A stretch of 64,000 nucleotides of DNA from Bacteroidota bacterium. Lineage in GTDB: Bacteria > Bacteroidota > Bacteroidia > Bacteroidales > CAIXZF01. This document shows, one piece after another, positions 44,213 through 53,681 of the stretch. Numbering within the stretch: position 1 is the stretch's first letter; each line of letters begins with the position of its first letter. The stretch spans positions 1-64,000 of the forward strand of contig JAKLIX010000008.1 in assembly GCA_022709385.1 (NCBI GenBank), read 5' to 3'. A model generated the notes under the pieces. The model had not been told where the DNA came from. It made no database searches and saw only the letters and a list, made by a program, of their open reading frames with translations. A program made the translations under genes and the position numbers.

Positions 44213-45634
44213 TCAGTACTTCAATGTCTTAGGTACAAGTTTCAGCTTGGGTTTCTCCGCGGCCGGCTTTTTTTCCCTGACTTCGTTGTTTGTGGCAACA
44301 TTCTCAGAATCATTCAGGGCATTGATCAGGCTTGCACTGCTGTTCACCCTTGCCCTGGTGATGAGATAGTTGGGTTTTGCCGTCAGGAAAGAGCGGTAAA
44401 ACAGGTCATCCCCCACGGTATTCACGGGATATCCCGCATTTACCGGTGCGCTGAGGGCATCACCGGCAGGCATGGTGACCGAAAACACATCATAACCGCC
44501 CATACCTCCCCTACCCCTGCTGCTGAAATAAAGCCTTTGGCCGTCCTGCGTCAGGAATGGGGATTCTTCATCCAGAACAGTGTTGATACCAGCTCCCAGG
44601 TTCAGGGCAGGACCCCATGTACCGTCGGCCTGCCTGGCAGTGCGGTAAATGTCCTTTCCGCCAAATCCGTCTTTGCGGTTGCTCACAAAATAAAGCGTGG
44701 TATGGTCACCGGATAACCATCCGGAAGTTTCATCCGCGCGGCTGTTGACAGTTGAGTTCAGTCTGGCGGGCATGGTCCACATGGATTTACCCTTACGTTC
44801 AGAAAGATACAAATCAAATGAGCCATCCCTGTCGGAAGCAATCAACATCATGTCGCCATCCTTTGAGGCCCAGCAGACCATATCGTCAGCTTCACTGTTG
44901 ACAAAGGACATGCGAAGGGGTCTTCCCCATTTCTGTTCTGTTTTCCTCATCATGTAGATATCGCTGCCCTGGTTCGTTGCCCCTGTTTCTTCCCTTCTGC
45001 GGTTAAAAAAGATAAGCCCGCCATTTTCAACCATGATGGCACCGAAGTCGGAAAATGAGATCACGTTCACAAATGGAATCTCGGTCAGAACCATTTTCAA
45101 AGGGGCATCCAGTATCCTGCCGGCTTCCATGGCCCTGGCTATCTTTGCATCGATGGCCTCCTGCAGCACTTTGTCCCGCTTCCCGTCAAGATAGGTTTTC
45201 AGAACACGATAGTTGACAAGCGCATCATCGAAACGGTAGTCATGATAATACACGTCTCCCAGTTTCTCAAAAGCGAAAACCGGGGCACTGCGCTGCAAAG
45301 AATGATTCTGGTAGTCAACCACAATGTTGCGTACTGCCTTTTCGAGAAATGGCCTGGCTTCCTGCTCAAAACCGCCCTGAAGAAGATAGCAGTCACCAAC
45401 CAGAAAATTCAGGTTGGCATTTTCAGGGTCGGCACCGAGCAGTTCCTGAAAGATCACAAGGGCATCGGCGTACCGCCCGTCATCATACAATTGCCTGGCA
45501 AGAATAAAACTTTGCTGTGATGATTTCTCCTGAACGATCGGAAGCACCTGCGCAGGACATTCTACATAAAGCAAATGCATCATGAAAAACACCGAGGTTC
45601 GCAAGGAATAACACCCCGGGAGCAATTTATTCAT
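44213..45634 (-). CDS. TPR/PD40 beta-propeller protein
   Basis: 473 aa from the ATG at 45634, chosen because a plausible signal peptide follows (MNKLLPGCYSLRTSVFFMM); an ATG eight codons upstream is the alternative. TPRs (about residues 35-150) precede PD40-type blades with repeated DG-IYFxSDR/SGGYD motifs (about 195-430) and a short Lys-rich tail. It is a paralogue of the first half of the PorE-like protein two genes on (both have DPENANLNFL and FLEKAVRN/YLEKAVTN), but lacks the linker and SPOR domains. It is first in the operon with the sensor kinase, likely periplasmic or outer-membrane associated. Confidence 0.8.
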   Translation of the reverse strand: MNKLLPGCYSLRTSVFFMMHLLYVECPAQVLPIVQEKSSQQSFILARQLYDDGRYADALVIFQELLGADPENANLNFLVGDCYLLQGGFEQEARPFLEKAVRNIVVDYQNHSLQRSAPVFAFEKLGDVYYHDYRFDDALVNYRVLKTYLDGKRDKVLQEAIDAKIARAMEAGRILDAPLKMVLTEIPFVNVISFSDFGAIMVENGGLIFFNRRREETGATNQGSDIYMMRKTEQKWGRPLRMSFVNSEADDMVCWASKDGDMMLIASDRDGSFDLYLSERKGKSMWTMPARLNSTVNSRADETSGWLSGDHTTLYFVSNRKDGFGGKDIYRTARQADGTWGPALNLGAGINTVLDEESPFLTQDGQRLYFSSRGRGGMGGYDVFSVTMPAGDALSAPVNAGYPVNTVGDDLFYRSFLTAKPNYLITRARVNSSASLINALNDSENVATNNEVREKKPAAEKPKLKLVPKTLKY

Positions 45635-45740
45635 GACAGCATTCACAGGGTTCGGCATGGAATACGACGGTATGGTAATTTACACATTTCAATCATACGG
45701 CGGCAAGTCAGCTGAACCATCATAGTTCGAAGTCCTTGCT

Positions 45741-46376
45741 TTATATGTTTTTGCGCTTTCTCAACTGAAATTTGTTCTCATTGCCAATTAGCAGCCGCCG
45801 GATATTCTTAAGGTGTGTCAGGGGCACGAACAGTGCTGTCAGTATCGAGAACAACTGGAGCGACAATTCATTGACACCAAACACAAGCATCACGATAAAC
45901 GGAAATGCCAGGGCTGCCGTAATCGAGGCCAGGGATACATAATGAGATAAAACGAACACCAGGACAAATACCCCGAGTGCCACAAGGAGCGAGGCCGGGA
46001 GCATCGCAATCATCACACCGGCCAGCGTTGCGACACCCTTGCCGCCCCTGAAACCCGCAAACACCGGAAACACATGGCCAAGAATGGCGGAAACCGCAAG
46101 CCCCACCCTCAGAAACGAAAGAAACTCAGGGGATAAGATGCCGGAAAAGAAAAGGGTCAGACTGACTGCAAAATAGCCCTTCAGCATGTCGAGGACAAGC
46201 ACGGCAATCCCGGCTCTGGTACCAAGCACCCTGATACTGTTGGTGGCGCCGGCATTACGGCTGCCGCTTTCCCTGACATCCACCCCGAAAAAAAACCTGC
46301 CGATCCAAACCGCAGAGGGGATTGATCCGAGAAGGTAGGCAAGAATAAGTGATAAAACCAGCAATACAAACAACAT
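45741..46376 (-). CDS. plsY: Glycerol-3-phosphate acyltransferase PlsY
   Basis: 211 aa, five or more membrane segments. Signature motifs SGSRNAGATNSIRVLG and GFRGGKGVAT bind phosphate and substrate. PlsY transfers an acyl group from acyl-phosphate to glycerol-3-phosphate, the first step of phospholipid synthesis, at the inner membrane. I start at MLFVLLVLS because two TAATTTTG elements lie just upstream and this length fits the family; the longest frame starts ten codons earlier, in the promoter. Confidence 0.92.
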   Translation of the reverse strand: MLFVLLVLSLILAYLLGSIPSAVWIGRFFFGVDVRESGSRNAGATNSIRVLGTRAGIAVLVLDMLKGYFAVSLTLFFSGILSPEFLSFLRVGLAVSAILGHVFPVFAGFRGGKGVATLAGVMIAMLPASLLVALGVFVLVFVLSHYVSLASITAALAFPFIVMLVFGVNELSLQLFSILTALFVPLTHLKNIRRLLIGNENKFQLRKRKNI

Positions 46377-46394
46377 GAAACAGACCTCTTTCGG

Positions 46395-46411
46395 CAAAAT
46401 TATCAAAATTA
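46395..46411 (-). promoter_or_regulatory. Two TAnnTTTG (-7) elements for plsY
   Basis: TAATTTTG occurs twice on -, at 46404-46411 and 46395-46402. The nearer is 18 nt before the plsY ATG and both lie at the end of the upstream gene. Confidence 0.6.
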
Positions 46412-49400
46412 GTCCGAAAACCCTTCCATTTTCCTGATAAAATCCTTCTTCTTCTTCAGGGTGGAGATATTGAAACGATAGGTATCCTCTCCCTTTTCCC
46501 CTTTATGGGTGCGCTTTTCAGGCTTAAGTTCCGTGATGACTTTATTGAAGTCGGCATTGGAAGAGATCGCCTGCATCAGGTTCCGGCTGTAATTGAAATA
46601 ATACCAATGATTCTCATTAATTTCCAGATACATATCAAACACATCGCCGCTGCGTTTCTTGCTGATCTCGATATATCCCTTTACGTATTTGTGAATCTGG
46701 TTCTTCTCCATATTGCCGATACCGATGGGACCCTGGCTGACAAAGGAACTGGTTAGCGGGTTCCACTTAAACATGATATCGGAAAGCACGATGGTTTTAT
46801 TCAGTTCTGAAGGGATCCTCCGGATACTGCCATAAAGACTGATCTCAGTGGAGAGTTCGTCGGCTTCTTTCTGCTCCATCAACTCACCGAGAACCCTCCT
46901 GAATTTGTCTTTACCAAGGTCTGCCGCCATTAAATTGGCCTCCTTCAGGGCTTCGGTTAGCATTTTCATGGCATCACCTGCAAAATAGAAATCAAGGAGC
47001 ATGACCAGGTCGAAGCTGGCAGAATCGGGTATCATGTAATAATCCACTGATCCGAAACTGTTCATTTTAAACTGCCCGAAAACGGCGCCCATGTTCATCA
47101 CGCCCTCCCCGTGCAATATACAATTTTCGGTATTCAGACTCAGATATCTTCCCGGCAGCGAAGGAGTCACGATTTTTTCCCTGCTTCCGATCTGGTATTC
47201 GTCCGCTGCTTCCGAATAATGAACCCAGCCTCCCGCCGACAACAGTTCCTGATCACTGTAATTCTCCTTGCGTCCCAGGAAAGCCGCATAGATATGGTTG
47301 TTTTTCTGGCTGAATCCCACGGCTGCCGACAGGTTCTTCCCGCCGATATCCCTCAGATCCTCAGCCACCGGCAGATAAATCTCCATGGGGTTAATCTCAC
47401 ATTCGAATTTCACCCAGGAGCGGGCAAGGGTGTCGCAGTCGTGACTGATCCTGTACCCCCCTCTGAACGTGAGATATTCCCTGCTGGCATTCAGCCTGAC
47501 ATCGCCGGTGAACGCAAAGTGCGGGTTCAGTTTAAAATTCAGCGAATCTCCGACAGCGCCTGTGGCAAAGGTCTGGAAAGTGCTGTCGACACCGATGGTG
47601 CTGAAATAAATTTCCTGCTTTTCCTTCTTGTCGTCAATGTAGAAATAGGAACCTTCCCCTGTGTAACGCTTTCTGGAAGTGATGTCCACCTTTGCATTCT
47701 CTATTGAATGGTATTTGGTGGTCGTGTTGGCCAGTATCCTTGCATTGGAAAGGGTCTTCATGCGGGCTTCCTTAAAGATGGTTACCAGTCCCCTGTCCGG
47801 AAACACAGCCGCATCGGCAACCCGGATATAACTCACCTGCTCGGCATAAATAATATTGTCTCTCAGGTTGTACCTGGCCTTGGGAGAAAGAAAACGCAAC
47901 GAATCCTGCTTCGGATGCACGGAAACAAATTCTGATCCGCTGATGTCGATATCCACCAGTTCACGGATATCTCCCTGGTCGGAGGTGGGAATGGCAGTCG
48001 TTTTGGTATTGGCAAGCGCAATTTCCTCTTTATCCATATACCATTCAAATTCATCCATATAGCATATGTACTGATTTAGTGGAAATTCCACTTTGGAACC
48101 GCCGCCGTTGGATTTAAATTCGCCTTTCCGCTCCGTGAAATCGATATGTGACTTGTAATTATGCGTGGAAAAAGCAAGTTGTTTCAGATCATAGGTCTTC
48201 AGGCGGAAATCGGCCGTATCTGAATCGAACACCTTATTTCTGAATTTGAACAGCAGGGCATCAAGTTCGGCATCTTCCACCATGACTGTCCCGGCCCCTG
48301 TAAGAGAACCGGAAGTCAGGTGCATCTTCCCGCGAAGCAGGGTCTGCCCGTTATACAGGTCAATCGGTTTCTCCCTGCTGGTGAGTATCATCAGATCCCT
48401 GTATGGACGCCATAGCTGCCCGGCATCTGCGGCTTTTACGGGAGGATACTCCACCCCGGAGCTTTGCTCAAGGAGCGTGAATTGCTGTACTTCCGCACTG
48501 AGAGAATCCGGGTAGAAGTTGAAATCCACAGATTCAGAAGTGGAGGTCAGGTACTTCAGTGTACCATTGCCCTTGAGTCCCCGGTGGCTGAGGTCGATCA
48601 CATTGTTGTACGATCCCGCGCCTCCGTAAACAGGATAGCCTGAGGGAGGTGTCAGGCGGGTAAAACCCAGGGAATAGTCTTTTTGAACCACCAGCGGTTG
48701 CTCCAGATCGGGGAAGATACCCGCCGAAACCAGATAACCGTCGAAACGGATATCGTCCGTGGCGAAATTATCCAGGTTGGAAATGGTGAAAGGATAGACA
48801 TGAAAAAAGAACTTGTCGCGCCGGTACACACCCCGCTGTATGGAAGGTTTGTCATAATAGACATACGCATCATTCCTGCTGTTGAAGATCGGGTACTCGG
48901 GATAGGAAACAGCTCCCGACTTATTATTCGGATGGTCGATCAGGATATCGCCGCTCAGGTTACAGATCACAGACTTCACCCTGACCAGGGGATATTCCCC
49001 GAAGCGGTCCTTCTCCCAGGCCCTGACCATGAAACTCATGGAGTCCACGATCGGCAGGTTGATCCTGAACTTGGTGTAATCAAACGAACAGTCATGGGCA
49101 TAAAAGTCGAACAAACCGGCATGGACACGTCCGGCAAACAGGAAATCCCTGTTCTTCTTCAGAATGAGTTCCTGGTTTGTCGGATAGATATAGACTTTCT
49201 GCGAATCGCTCAGGTAAACCATGGGGACCCCCCTCAGCTTCAGGTCGAAATTCAGCAGGCTTAGTGTGGCATTGGGTTCGGCAGTGATGGTAGACTGGAA
49301 CTGAAGCACATCATAATCGGTTTTTTTGGCTCTTGCGTTGAGGTACTGAAATAAGCGGTCCTGGATATACACCTTGTCCTCATCCAGGTCATAGATCAGA

Positions 49401-50896
49401 TACCCACCCACAGCCAGGCGCAGCAGGGAGGCTTTCACCTGTTCGGGAGGTTTCCTGAGATAATTGAAATATTCCTCCAGGTAGAACTCCCTGGTATTAA
49501 ACTTCTTGCTATATGAAAGCACCAGATCGAGGGGATTGGCATCATCGATTCCCTGGAGCTTGAAATACCTTGAGTCCCGGTAATAATTGCTTGATTCAAA
49601 CTGGGCATTCCCTTCAACGCCGGCCCCTTTGATCATGGTAAAATCTATCTTGGGCTCATCCATTCGCCAGTAAACGGCCTCGCAGTACATATCCACCATG
49701 TGGTAGGAATTGTAATAAGGGCTCATGGCCAGTCCCTCATCAGCCCGGATCATGGACAATTCCCTGTTCTTGTCGATGTACTTCATTTCGAGCCCCGGAT
49801 GATAGATGGAATCCTTATCCCAGAAGATGGTAATGGATGCCCTGGCCGAGGTGATCCGGTCTTTTCTCATGATGAAGGCCCGGCTGGAAACCTTCACGAA
49901 AGGTTTGCCCTCCCTGGAGAAGATCAGGGTGGCATCCTGCAGTTTGCTTCCCGAACCGATCAGGCGGGCGCCGTGCATGGAAAACCCCCCTTCGTAATCG
50001 ATGTCTGTAAACAATTCCTCAATCCTGAGGCGGTTGAAATAGGAAGTAAACCTGGGATAGGTGGCCTTTTCCTCCGAACTGCCGGCCAGAACCTTTTCCT
50101 CCAGCCTTCCCAGCATCGGAGCATCGAAGTATTCCCTGTTGAAGAACCTGACCGAATCCGCTTCAAACCTTGAAAAACGAACATTCAGGCGGTACTGGTC
50201 CAGTTCCGCCCATACCTGGTCCGGCGACAATCCGGCCCTTATCCAGTCGATACGGCCTCCACTGCCTTCCCAAAGATAGCGGGTCGGGTAATACACTCCC
50301 GAAGTGCGGTAAATGATGCTGCTGTCACGGTTGGCGTAGCAGATCAGATCAAGGCCGGGGAAGACCACCCGCGGTACCGAGTCATATTCAAAGGTGTAGT
50401 TGTCGCTGCTGGATTTCCAGGTGGTGGCGCTGCTGCTGTAAAGGATATTCTCGCTGAAAAGGCTGTTGGAAATTTCCAGAAAGGCCAGGAACTTTCTGCT
50501 GCTCGAAACGTCAAGGCTTTTCTCAAGGATGGCAAACCATGCATTGTAAGAAGGCTCGTCGGGCCCTGTCTTCTGAAAACTCAGCAGGGCGCTGAGGTAC
50601 TGAAAGTAATGCGGGATGGGACGCATTTTGTAGCGCAGCATGGTATTGGCCATCTTCATGATCATAGCCTGCCGCCCGGAGGAAATGGATCCGTCTGTCC
50701 AGGCTGCACTGAAAACCTCCATCAGTTCCCTGCCCTCCCTGCGTTTGTCTTTCTCATACAGGCTTTCGAAGTATATGCCGATATCCGCAAGGAAGCCTGC
50801 AGGTTCGGTGGAAAAACTTTTCGGGATGTTCTGCGACCGGATTCCGGTAACAGCAGCAGTAATGAGAAGCAGGAGCAGGAGGGTCGTTTTTTTCAT
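46409..50896 (-). CDS. Very large secreted protein of unknown function
   Basis: 1495 aa from the ATG at 50896, chosen because a signal peptide (MKKTTLLLLLLITAAVTG) begins there and the ATG overlaps the prmA stop as ATGA. The N-terminal 250 residues look helical. The remainder is rich in short beta-strands with many aromatic-charged alternations (RYFKLQG, VYIQDRLFQY), as in beta-jellyroll or beta-helix proteins. I see no T9SS sorting domain, lipobox or TonB-type C-terminus, and no catalytic motif. I do not recognise a named family. It is translationally coupled to prmA-tpiA. Confidence 0.8.
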   Translation of the reverse strand: MKKTTLLLLLLITAAVTGIRSQNIPKSFSTEPAGFLADIGIYFESLYEKDKRREGRELMEVFSAAWTDGSISSGRQAMIMKMANTMLRYKMRPIPHYFQYLSALLSFQKTGPDEPSYNAWFAILEKSLDVSSSRKFLAFLEISNSLFSENILYSSSATTWKSSSDNYTFEYDSVPRVVFPGLDLICYANRDSSIIYRTSGVYYPTRYLWEGSGGRIDWIRAGLSPDQVWAELDQYRLNVRFSRFEADSVRFFNREYFDAPMLGRLEEKVLAGSSEEKATYPRFTSYFNRLRIEELFTDIDYEGGFSMHGARLIGSGSKLQDATLIFSREGKPFVKVSSRAFIMRKDRITSARASITIFWDKDSIYHPGLEMKYIDKNRELSMIRADEGLAMSPYYNSYHMVDMYCEAVYWRMDEPKIDFTMIKGAGVEGNAQFESSNYYRDSRYFKLQGIDDANPLDLVLSYSKKFNTREFYLEEYFNYLRKPPEQVKASLLRLAVGGYLIYDLDEDKVYIQDRLFQYLNARAKKTDYDVLQFQSTITAEPNATLSLLNFDLKLRGVPMVYLSDSQKVYIYPTNQELILKKNRDFLFAGRVHAGLFDFYAHDCSFDYTKFRINLPIVDSMSFMVRAWEKDRFGEYPLVRVKSVICNLSGDILIDHPNNKSGAVSYPEYPIFNSRNDAYVYYDKPSIQRGVYRRDKFFFHVYPFTISNLDNFATDDIRFDGYLVSAGIFPDLEQPLVVQKDYSLGFTRLTPPSGYPVYGGAGSYNNVIDLSHRGLKGNGTLKYLTSTSESVDFNFYPDSLSAEVQQFTLLEQSSGVEYPPVKAADAGQLWRPYRDLMILTSREKPIDLYNGQTLLRGKMHLTSGSLTGAGTVMVEDAELDALLFKFRNKVFDSDTADFRLKTYDLKQLAFSTHNYKSHIDFTERKGEFKSNGGGSKVEFPLNQYICYMDEFEWYMDKEEIALANTKTTAIPTSDQGDIRELVDIDISGSEFVSVHPKQDSLRFLSPKARYNLRDNIIYAEQVSYIRVADAAVFPDRGLVTIFKEARMKTLSNARILANTTTKYHSIENAKVDITSRKRYTGEGSYFYIDDKKEKQEIYFSTIGVDSTFQTFATGAVGDSLNFKLNPHFAFTGDVRLNASREYLTFRGGYRISHDCDTLARSWVKFECEINPMEIYLPVAEDLRDIGGKNLSAAVGFSQKNNHIYAAFLGRKENYSDQELLSAGGWVHYSEAADEYQIGSREKIVTPSLPGRYLSLNTENCILHGEGVMNMGAVFGQFKMNSFGSVDYYMIPDSASFDLVMLLDFYFAGDAMKMLTEALKEANLMAADLGKDKFRRVLGELMEQKEADELSTEISLYGSIRRIPSELNKTIVLSDIMFKWNPLTSSFVSQGPIGIGNMEKNQIHKYVKGYIEISKKRSGDVFDMYLEINENHWYYFNYSRNLMQAISSNADFNKVITELKPEKRTHKGEKGEDTYRFNISTLKKKKDFIRKMEGFSD

Positions 50897-51738
50897 TTTT
50901 GAGCCTGACTTGATGCCTGAAAAACCGCGGCCACCCAGCGGTTCCGCTCTAGATAACGAATCCTTGCCAGGTTTAGTCTGCTGCATCCGGCTTCGATGGC
51001 CGGCAGATCATCCTCATAGAAACCCGAAAGCACCAGCAGGCCCCCCGACAGGAGATGAGCGGCATAGCTATTCATATCTGCCATCAGGATATTCCTGTTG
51101 ATATTGGCAAGAATGATATGATATTGCTCATCCGGTATGCCGCCGGCATCTGCCTGTATCACCCGGACCTGCCCGGCAAGGCCGTTCCGTTCGGCATTCT
51201 CAAGTGCATTCTCATATGCCCAGCGGTCGTTGTCTATCGCCAGAACCCCGTCAGCACCGAGTTTCACGGCGAGTATGGCAAGGATTGCCGTACCGCAACC
51301 CATATCCAGCACCCTGCGTCCGCGGAAATCTATGTCGAGCATCAGTTCCATGACCTGGGAAGTAGTCTCGTGATGCGCCGTTCCAAACGACATTTTAGGT
51401 TCTACCACGATTTCAATCAGATGCGGATCGGCAGCAGGATGAAAAGGAGCCCTGACACAGATCTTGCCGGCGATCAGGACGGAAGAATAATGTTTTTCCC
51501 ATTCCTCATTCCAGTTCCTGTCTTTCAGTTCATGGACGGCTTCCAAAGTCACTGCGCTGCCAAAACGCTGGTGCAGGGCTTTGCGGACAGCATCCGGTCT
51601 GACTGCTTCATCGGGATATGCCAGCAGCCTGCCTTCCTGTTCCTCAAAGGAGCTAAAACCCTGAGTGAAAAGGTATGCAGTCAGCAGATCAGGATTCGCT
51701 TCGTCCGTGAACCGGAAAATAAACTGCAGGAGCCTCAT
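50893..51738 (-). CDS. prmA: Ribosomal protein L11 methyltransferase
   Basis: 281 aa. N-terminal substrate-recognition domain, then a Rossmann methyltransferase with LDMGCGTAILAI (SAM-binding), the preceding PKMSFGTAHHETT and NINRNIL (NPPY-like motif). PrmA trimethylates ribosomal protein L11 in the cytosol. The start overlaps the tpiA stop and the stop overlaps the next gene's ATG, so translation of all three is linked. Confidence 0.93.
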   Translation of the reverse strand: MRLLQFIFRFTDEANPDLLTAYLFTQGFSSFEEQEGRLLAYPDEAVRPDAVRKALHQRFGSAVTLEAVHELKDRNWNEEWEKHYSSVLIAGKICVRAPFHPAADPHLIEIVVEPKMSFGTAHHETTSQVMELMLDIDFRGRRVLDMGCGTAILAILAVKLGADGVLAIDNDRWAYENALENAERNGLAGQVRVIQADAGGIPDEQYHIILANINRNILMADMNSYAAHLLSGGLLVLSGFYEDDLPAIEAGCSRLNLARIRYLERNRWVAAVFQASSQAQK

Positions 51739-52505
51739 TGCCTTGCCGGAAAAGAGCGGGTGATGCTGATGAACTCATCCGCTTTCAGCGAAGCGCCCCC
51801 GATGAGGCCGCCGTCCACATCCGGCTGCGCAAACAGGCCGGGGGCATTGCCGGCATTGCAGGATCCCCCGTAAAGGATGGAGGTAACAGCAGCTGTCGCC
51901 GGATTGTATTTTTCGGCAATCAGTTTACGGATCCAGGCATGCATCTCCTGTGCCTGCTCATTGGTGGCATTTACGCCGGTTCCGATGGCCCAGACGGGTT
52001 CATAGGCGATCACTACCCTCCTGAATTCGGATTCCGGAAGGTGAAAAAGACCGGCAGCCAGCTGGTCTGAAACTACCTCAAAATGCCGCTTCTCATTGCG
52101 CTGATCGAGGGTTTCACCGCAACAAAAAATGGGTGTCAGATCCCATTTCAGGGCAGCCTTCACTTTCTCGGCAAGAAAAGCATCACTTTCTCCAAAATGC
52201 AAGCGCCTTTCCGAATGGCCGATGATACAGTAATCCACCAGCATGGATGCCAGCATGGCTGCACTGACTTCTCCCGTATAGGGTCCTGCATCAAGCGGAT
52301 GGATGTTCTGGGCTCCGGTCAGAAATGCCCCGTCTTCTGAAAAATCTATCGCCATTTCCAGGTAAGGGAAGGGTGGACAAATCACAATTTCCGGCCCGTC
52401 CTCCTCTCTTTCGGCGAGCTTTTCCGACAATTCAGCCATCAAATCCTCCGCCATATTAAAATCAAGATTCATCTTCCAGTTGGCAGCAACAATTTTCTTT
52501 CTCAT
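51735..52505 (-). CDS. tpiA: Triosephosphate isomerase
   Basis: 256 aa, normal length. AANWKMN, GHSERR (electrophilic His) and AYEPVWAIGTG (catalytic Glu) are intact. It interconverts dihydroxyacetone phosphate and glyceraldehyde-3-phosphate in glycolysis. It is the first gene of tpiA-prmA-1495-aa protein, with a -7 element upstream. Confidence 0.97.
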   Translation of the reverse strand: MRKKIVAANWKMNLDFNMAEDLMAELSEKLAEREEDGPEIVICPPFPYLEMAIDFSEDGAFLTGAQNIHPLDAGPYTGEVSAAMLASMLVDYCIIGHSERRLHFGESDAFLAEKVKAALKWDLTPIFCCGETLDQRNEKRHFEVVSDQLAAGLFHLPESEFRRVVIAYEPVWAIGTGVNATNEQAQEMHAWIRKLIAEKYNPATAAVTSILYGGSCNAGNAPGLFAQPDVDGGLIGGASLKADEFISITRSFPARQ

Positions 52506-52556
52506 TATTCAGTTTCAATTTATTTAACAACCATTAGTTACAGTCTTAACGAATGC

Positions 52557-52564
52557 CAAAAATA
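52557..52564 (-). promoter_or_regulatory. TAnnTTTG (-7) element for tpiA
   Basis: TATTTTTG on -, 51 nt before the tpiA ATG, in the spacer after the permease gene. Confidence 0.6.
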
Positions 52565-52592
52565 CGAAGGAATCTCCATGCCGGAAAATTTT

Positions 52593-53672
52593 TCAGACCA
52601 GCCTGATCCTGGGATCCAGCCATGCGTAGACAAGGTCGACCAGGATGTTGATTACCACCAGCAAAAGAGAAACAAAAAGCACCAGGCCCATCACCACAGG
52701 AAAATCGTATTTTTCGAGTGCTTCCACCATCACCACGCCGAGGCCTTTCCAATCAAACACATATTCAACAAAGACGGCTCCGGCCATCAGGGATGCAAAC
52801 CAGCCTGAGACAGCCGTCACCACGGGATTCATGACATTCCGCAGGGCATGGCGGGTGATGGTCTGCCACTGACTCAGGCCCTTGGCCCTGGCTGTCCGGA
52901 TATAATCCTGGCTCATCACATCGAGCATCGCACTGCGACTCAGTTCGGCAATCACCGCCAGCGGGCGGATCCCGAGGGTAAGCGCCGGGAGGATCAGGTT
53001 TTGAAGGGAAAGGCTTTCCCCCCGGCCGAAATCATCCACCTCAAACATGCTTCCCACCATGTTCAGGCCCGTAAGGTCGCCAAGAACCCAGGCAAACAGC
53101 CAGGCGATCAGAATGGCGGCAAAAAAGGAAGGAAGCGACATGCCTCCCACGGAAAGTACGATGATCAGCCGGTCCCAGAACGAATTGCGTTTCAACGCAG
53201 CCACGATACCCATGACGATCCCGAGTAAACCCGCAAACAACATGGAAACCACCGCCAGCAAAGCCGTGGCGGGAAAAGCAGTCCGGATGATCTCCGCCAC
53301 CTCCCGCTTGCTCTGGTAACTCCGGCGCAGATAAGGTTCCTTCAGAACCAGCACCTTGTCCTGCATGCGAAGCACCGGGAAATGTGACCCGTACTTGCTG
53401 CGGTCAAAATACCAGTAACTTGCACTGTCCCTGGAATGATGCAGGGACAACGGGCTCAGGTCGTTCAGAAAATTCAGGTATTGGGTCAGCAGGGGTTTGT
53501 CTCTGCCAAGATCCCTGTTAATGGCCTCCACCGAACTGATGTCGGCCCGCTGGCCTAACATCATCCGGGCCGGATCGCCCGGCAATACGTTGAAAAGAAG
53601 GAATACCACCGTCACCACGCCAAACATCACCAGGATACCGTAAAACAACCGATGCAGCAGGAAACGGATCAT
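52593..53672 (-). CDS. ABC transporter permease, DppB/OppB type
   Basis: 359 aa, inner-membrane permease with six membrane segments. It carries the DppB/OppB opening (RLFYGILVMFGVVTVVFLLFNVLPGDP) and the cytoplasmic EAA loop (YIRTARAKGLSQWQTITRHALRN, here split for length). A large periplasmic insertion follows the first helix (about residues 45-120). Family members import oligopeptides. No partner permease, ATPase or binding protein is adjacent, so the rest of the transporter is elsewhere or this works differently. It follows the DoxX gene by 9 bp. Confidence 0.88.
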   Translation of the reverse strand: MIRFLLHRLFYGILVMFGVVTVVFLLFNVLPGDPARMMLGQRADISSVEAINRDLGRDKPLLTQYLNFLNDLSPLSLHHSRDSASYWYFDRSKYGSHFPVLRMQDKVLVLKEPYLRRSYQSKREVAEIIRTAFPATALLAVVSMLFAGLLGIVMGIVAALKRNSFWDRLIIVLSVGGMSLPSFFAAILIAWLFAWVLGDLTGLNMVGSMFEVDDFGRGESLSLQNLILPALTLGIRPLAVIAELSRSAMLDVMSQDYIRTARAKGLSQWQTITRHALRNVMNPVVTAVSGWFASLMAGAVFVEYVFDWKGLGVVMVEALEKYDFPVVMGLVLFVSLLLVVINILVDLVYAWLDPRIRLV

Positions 53673-53681
53673 CCTCGCTCT

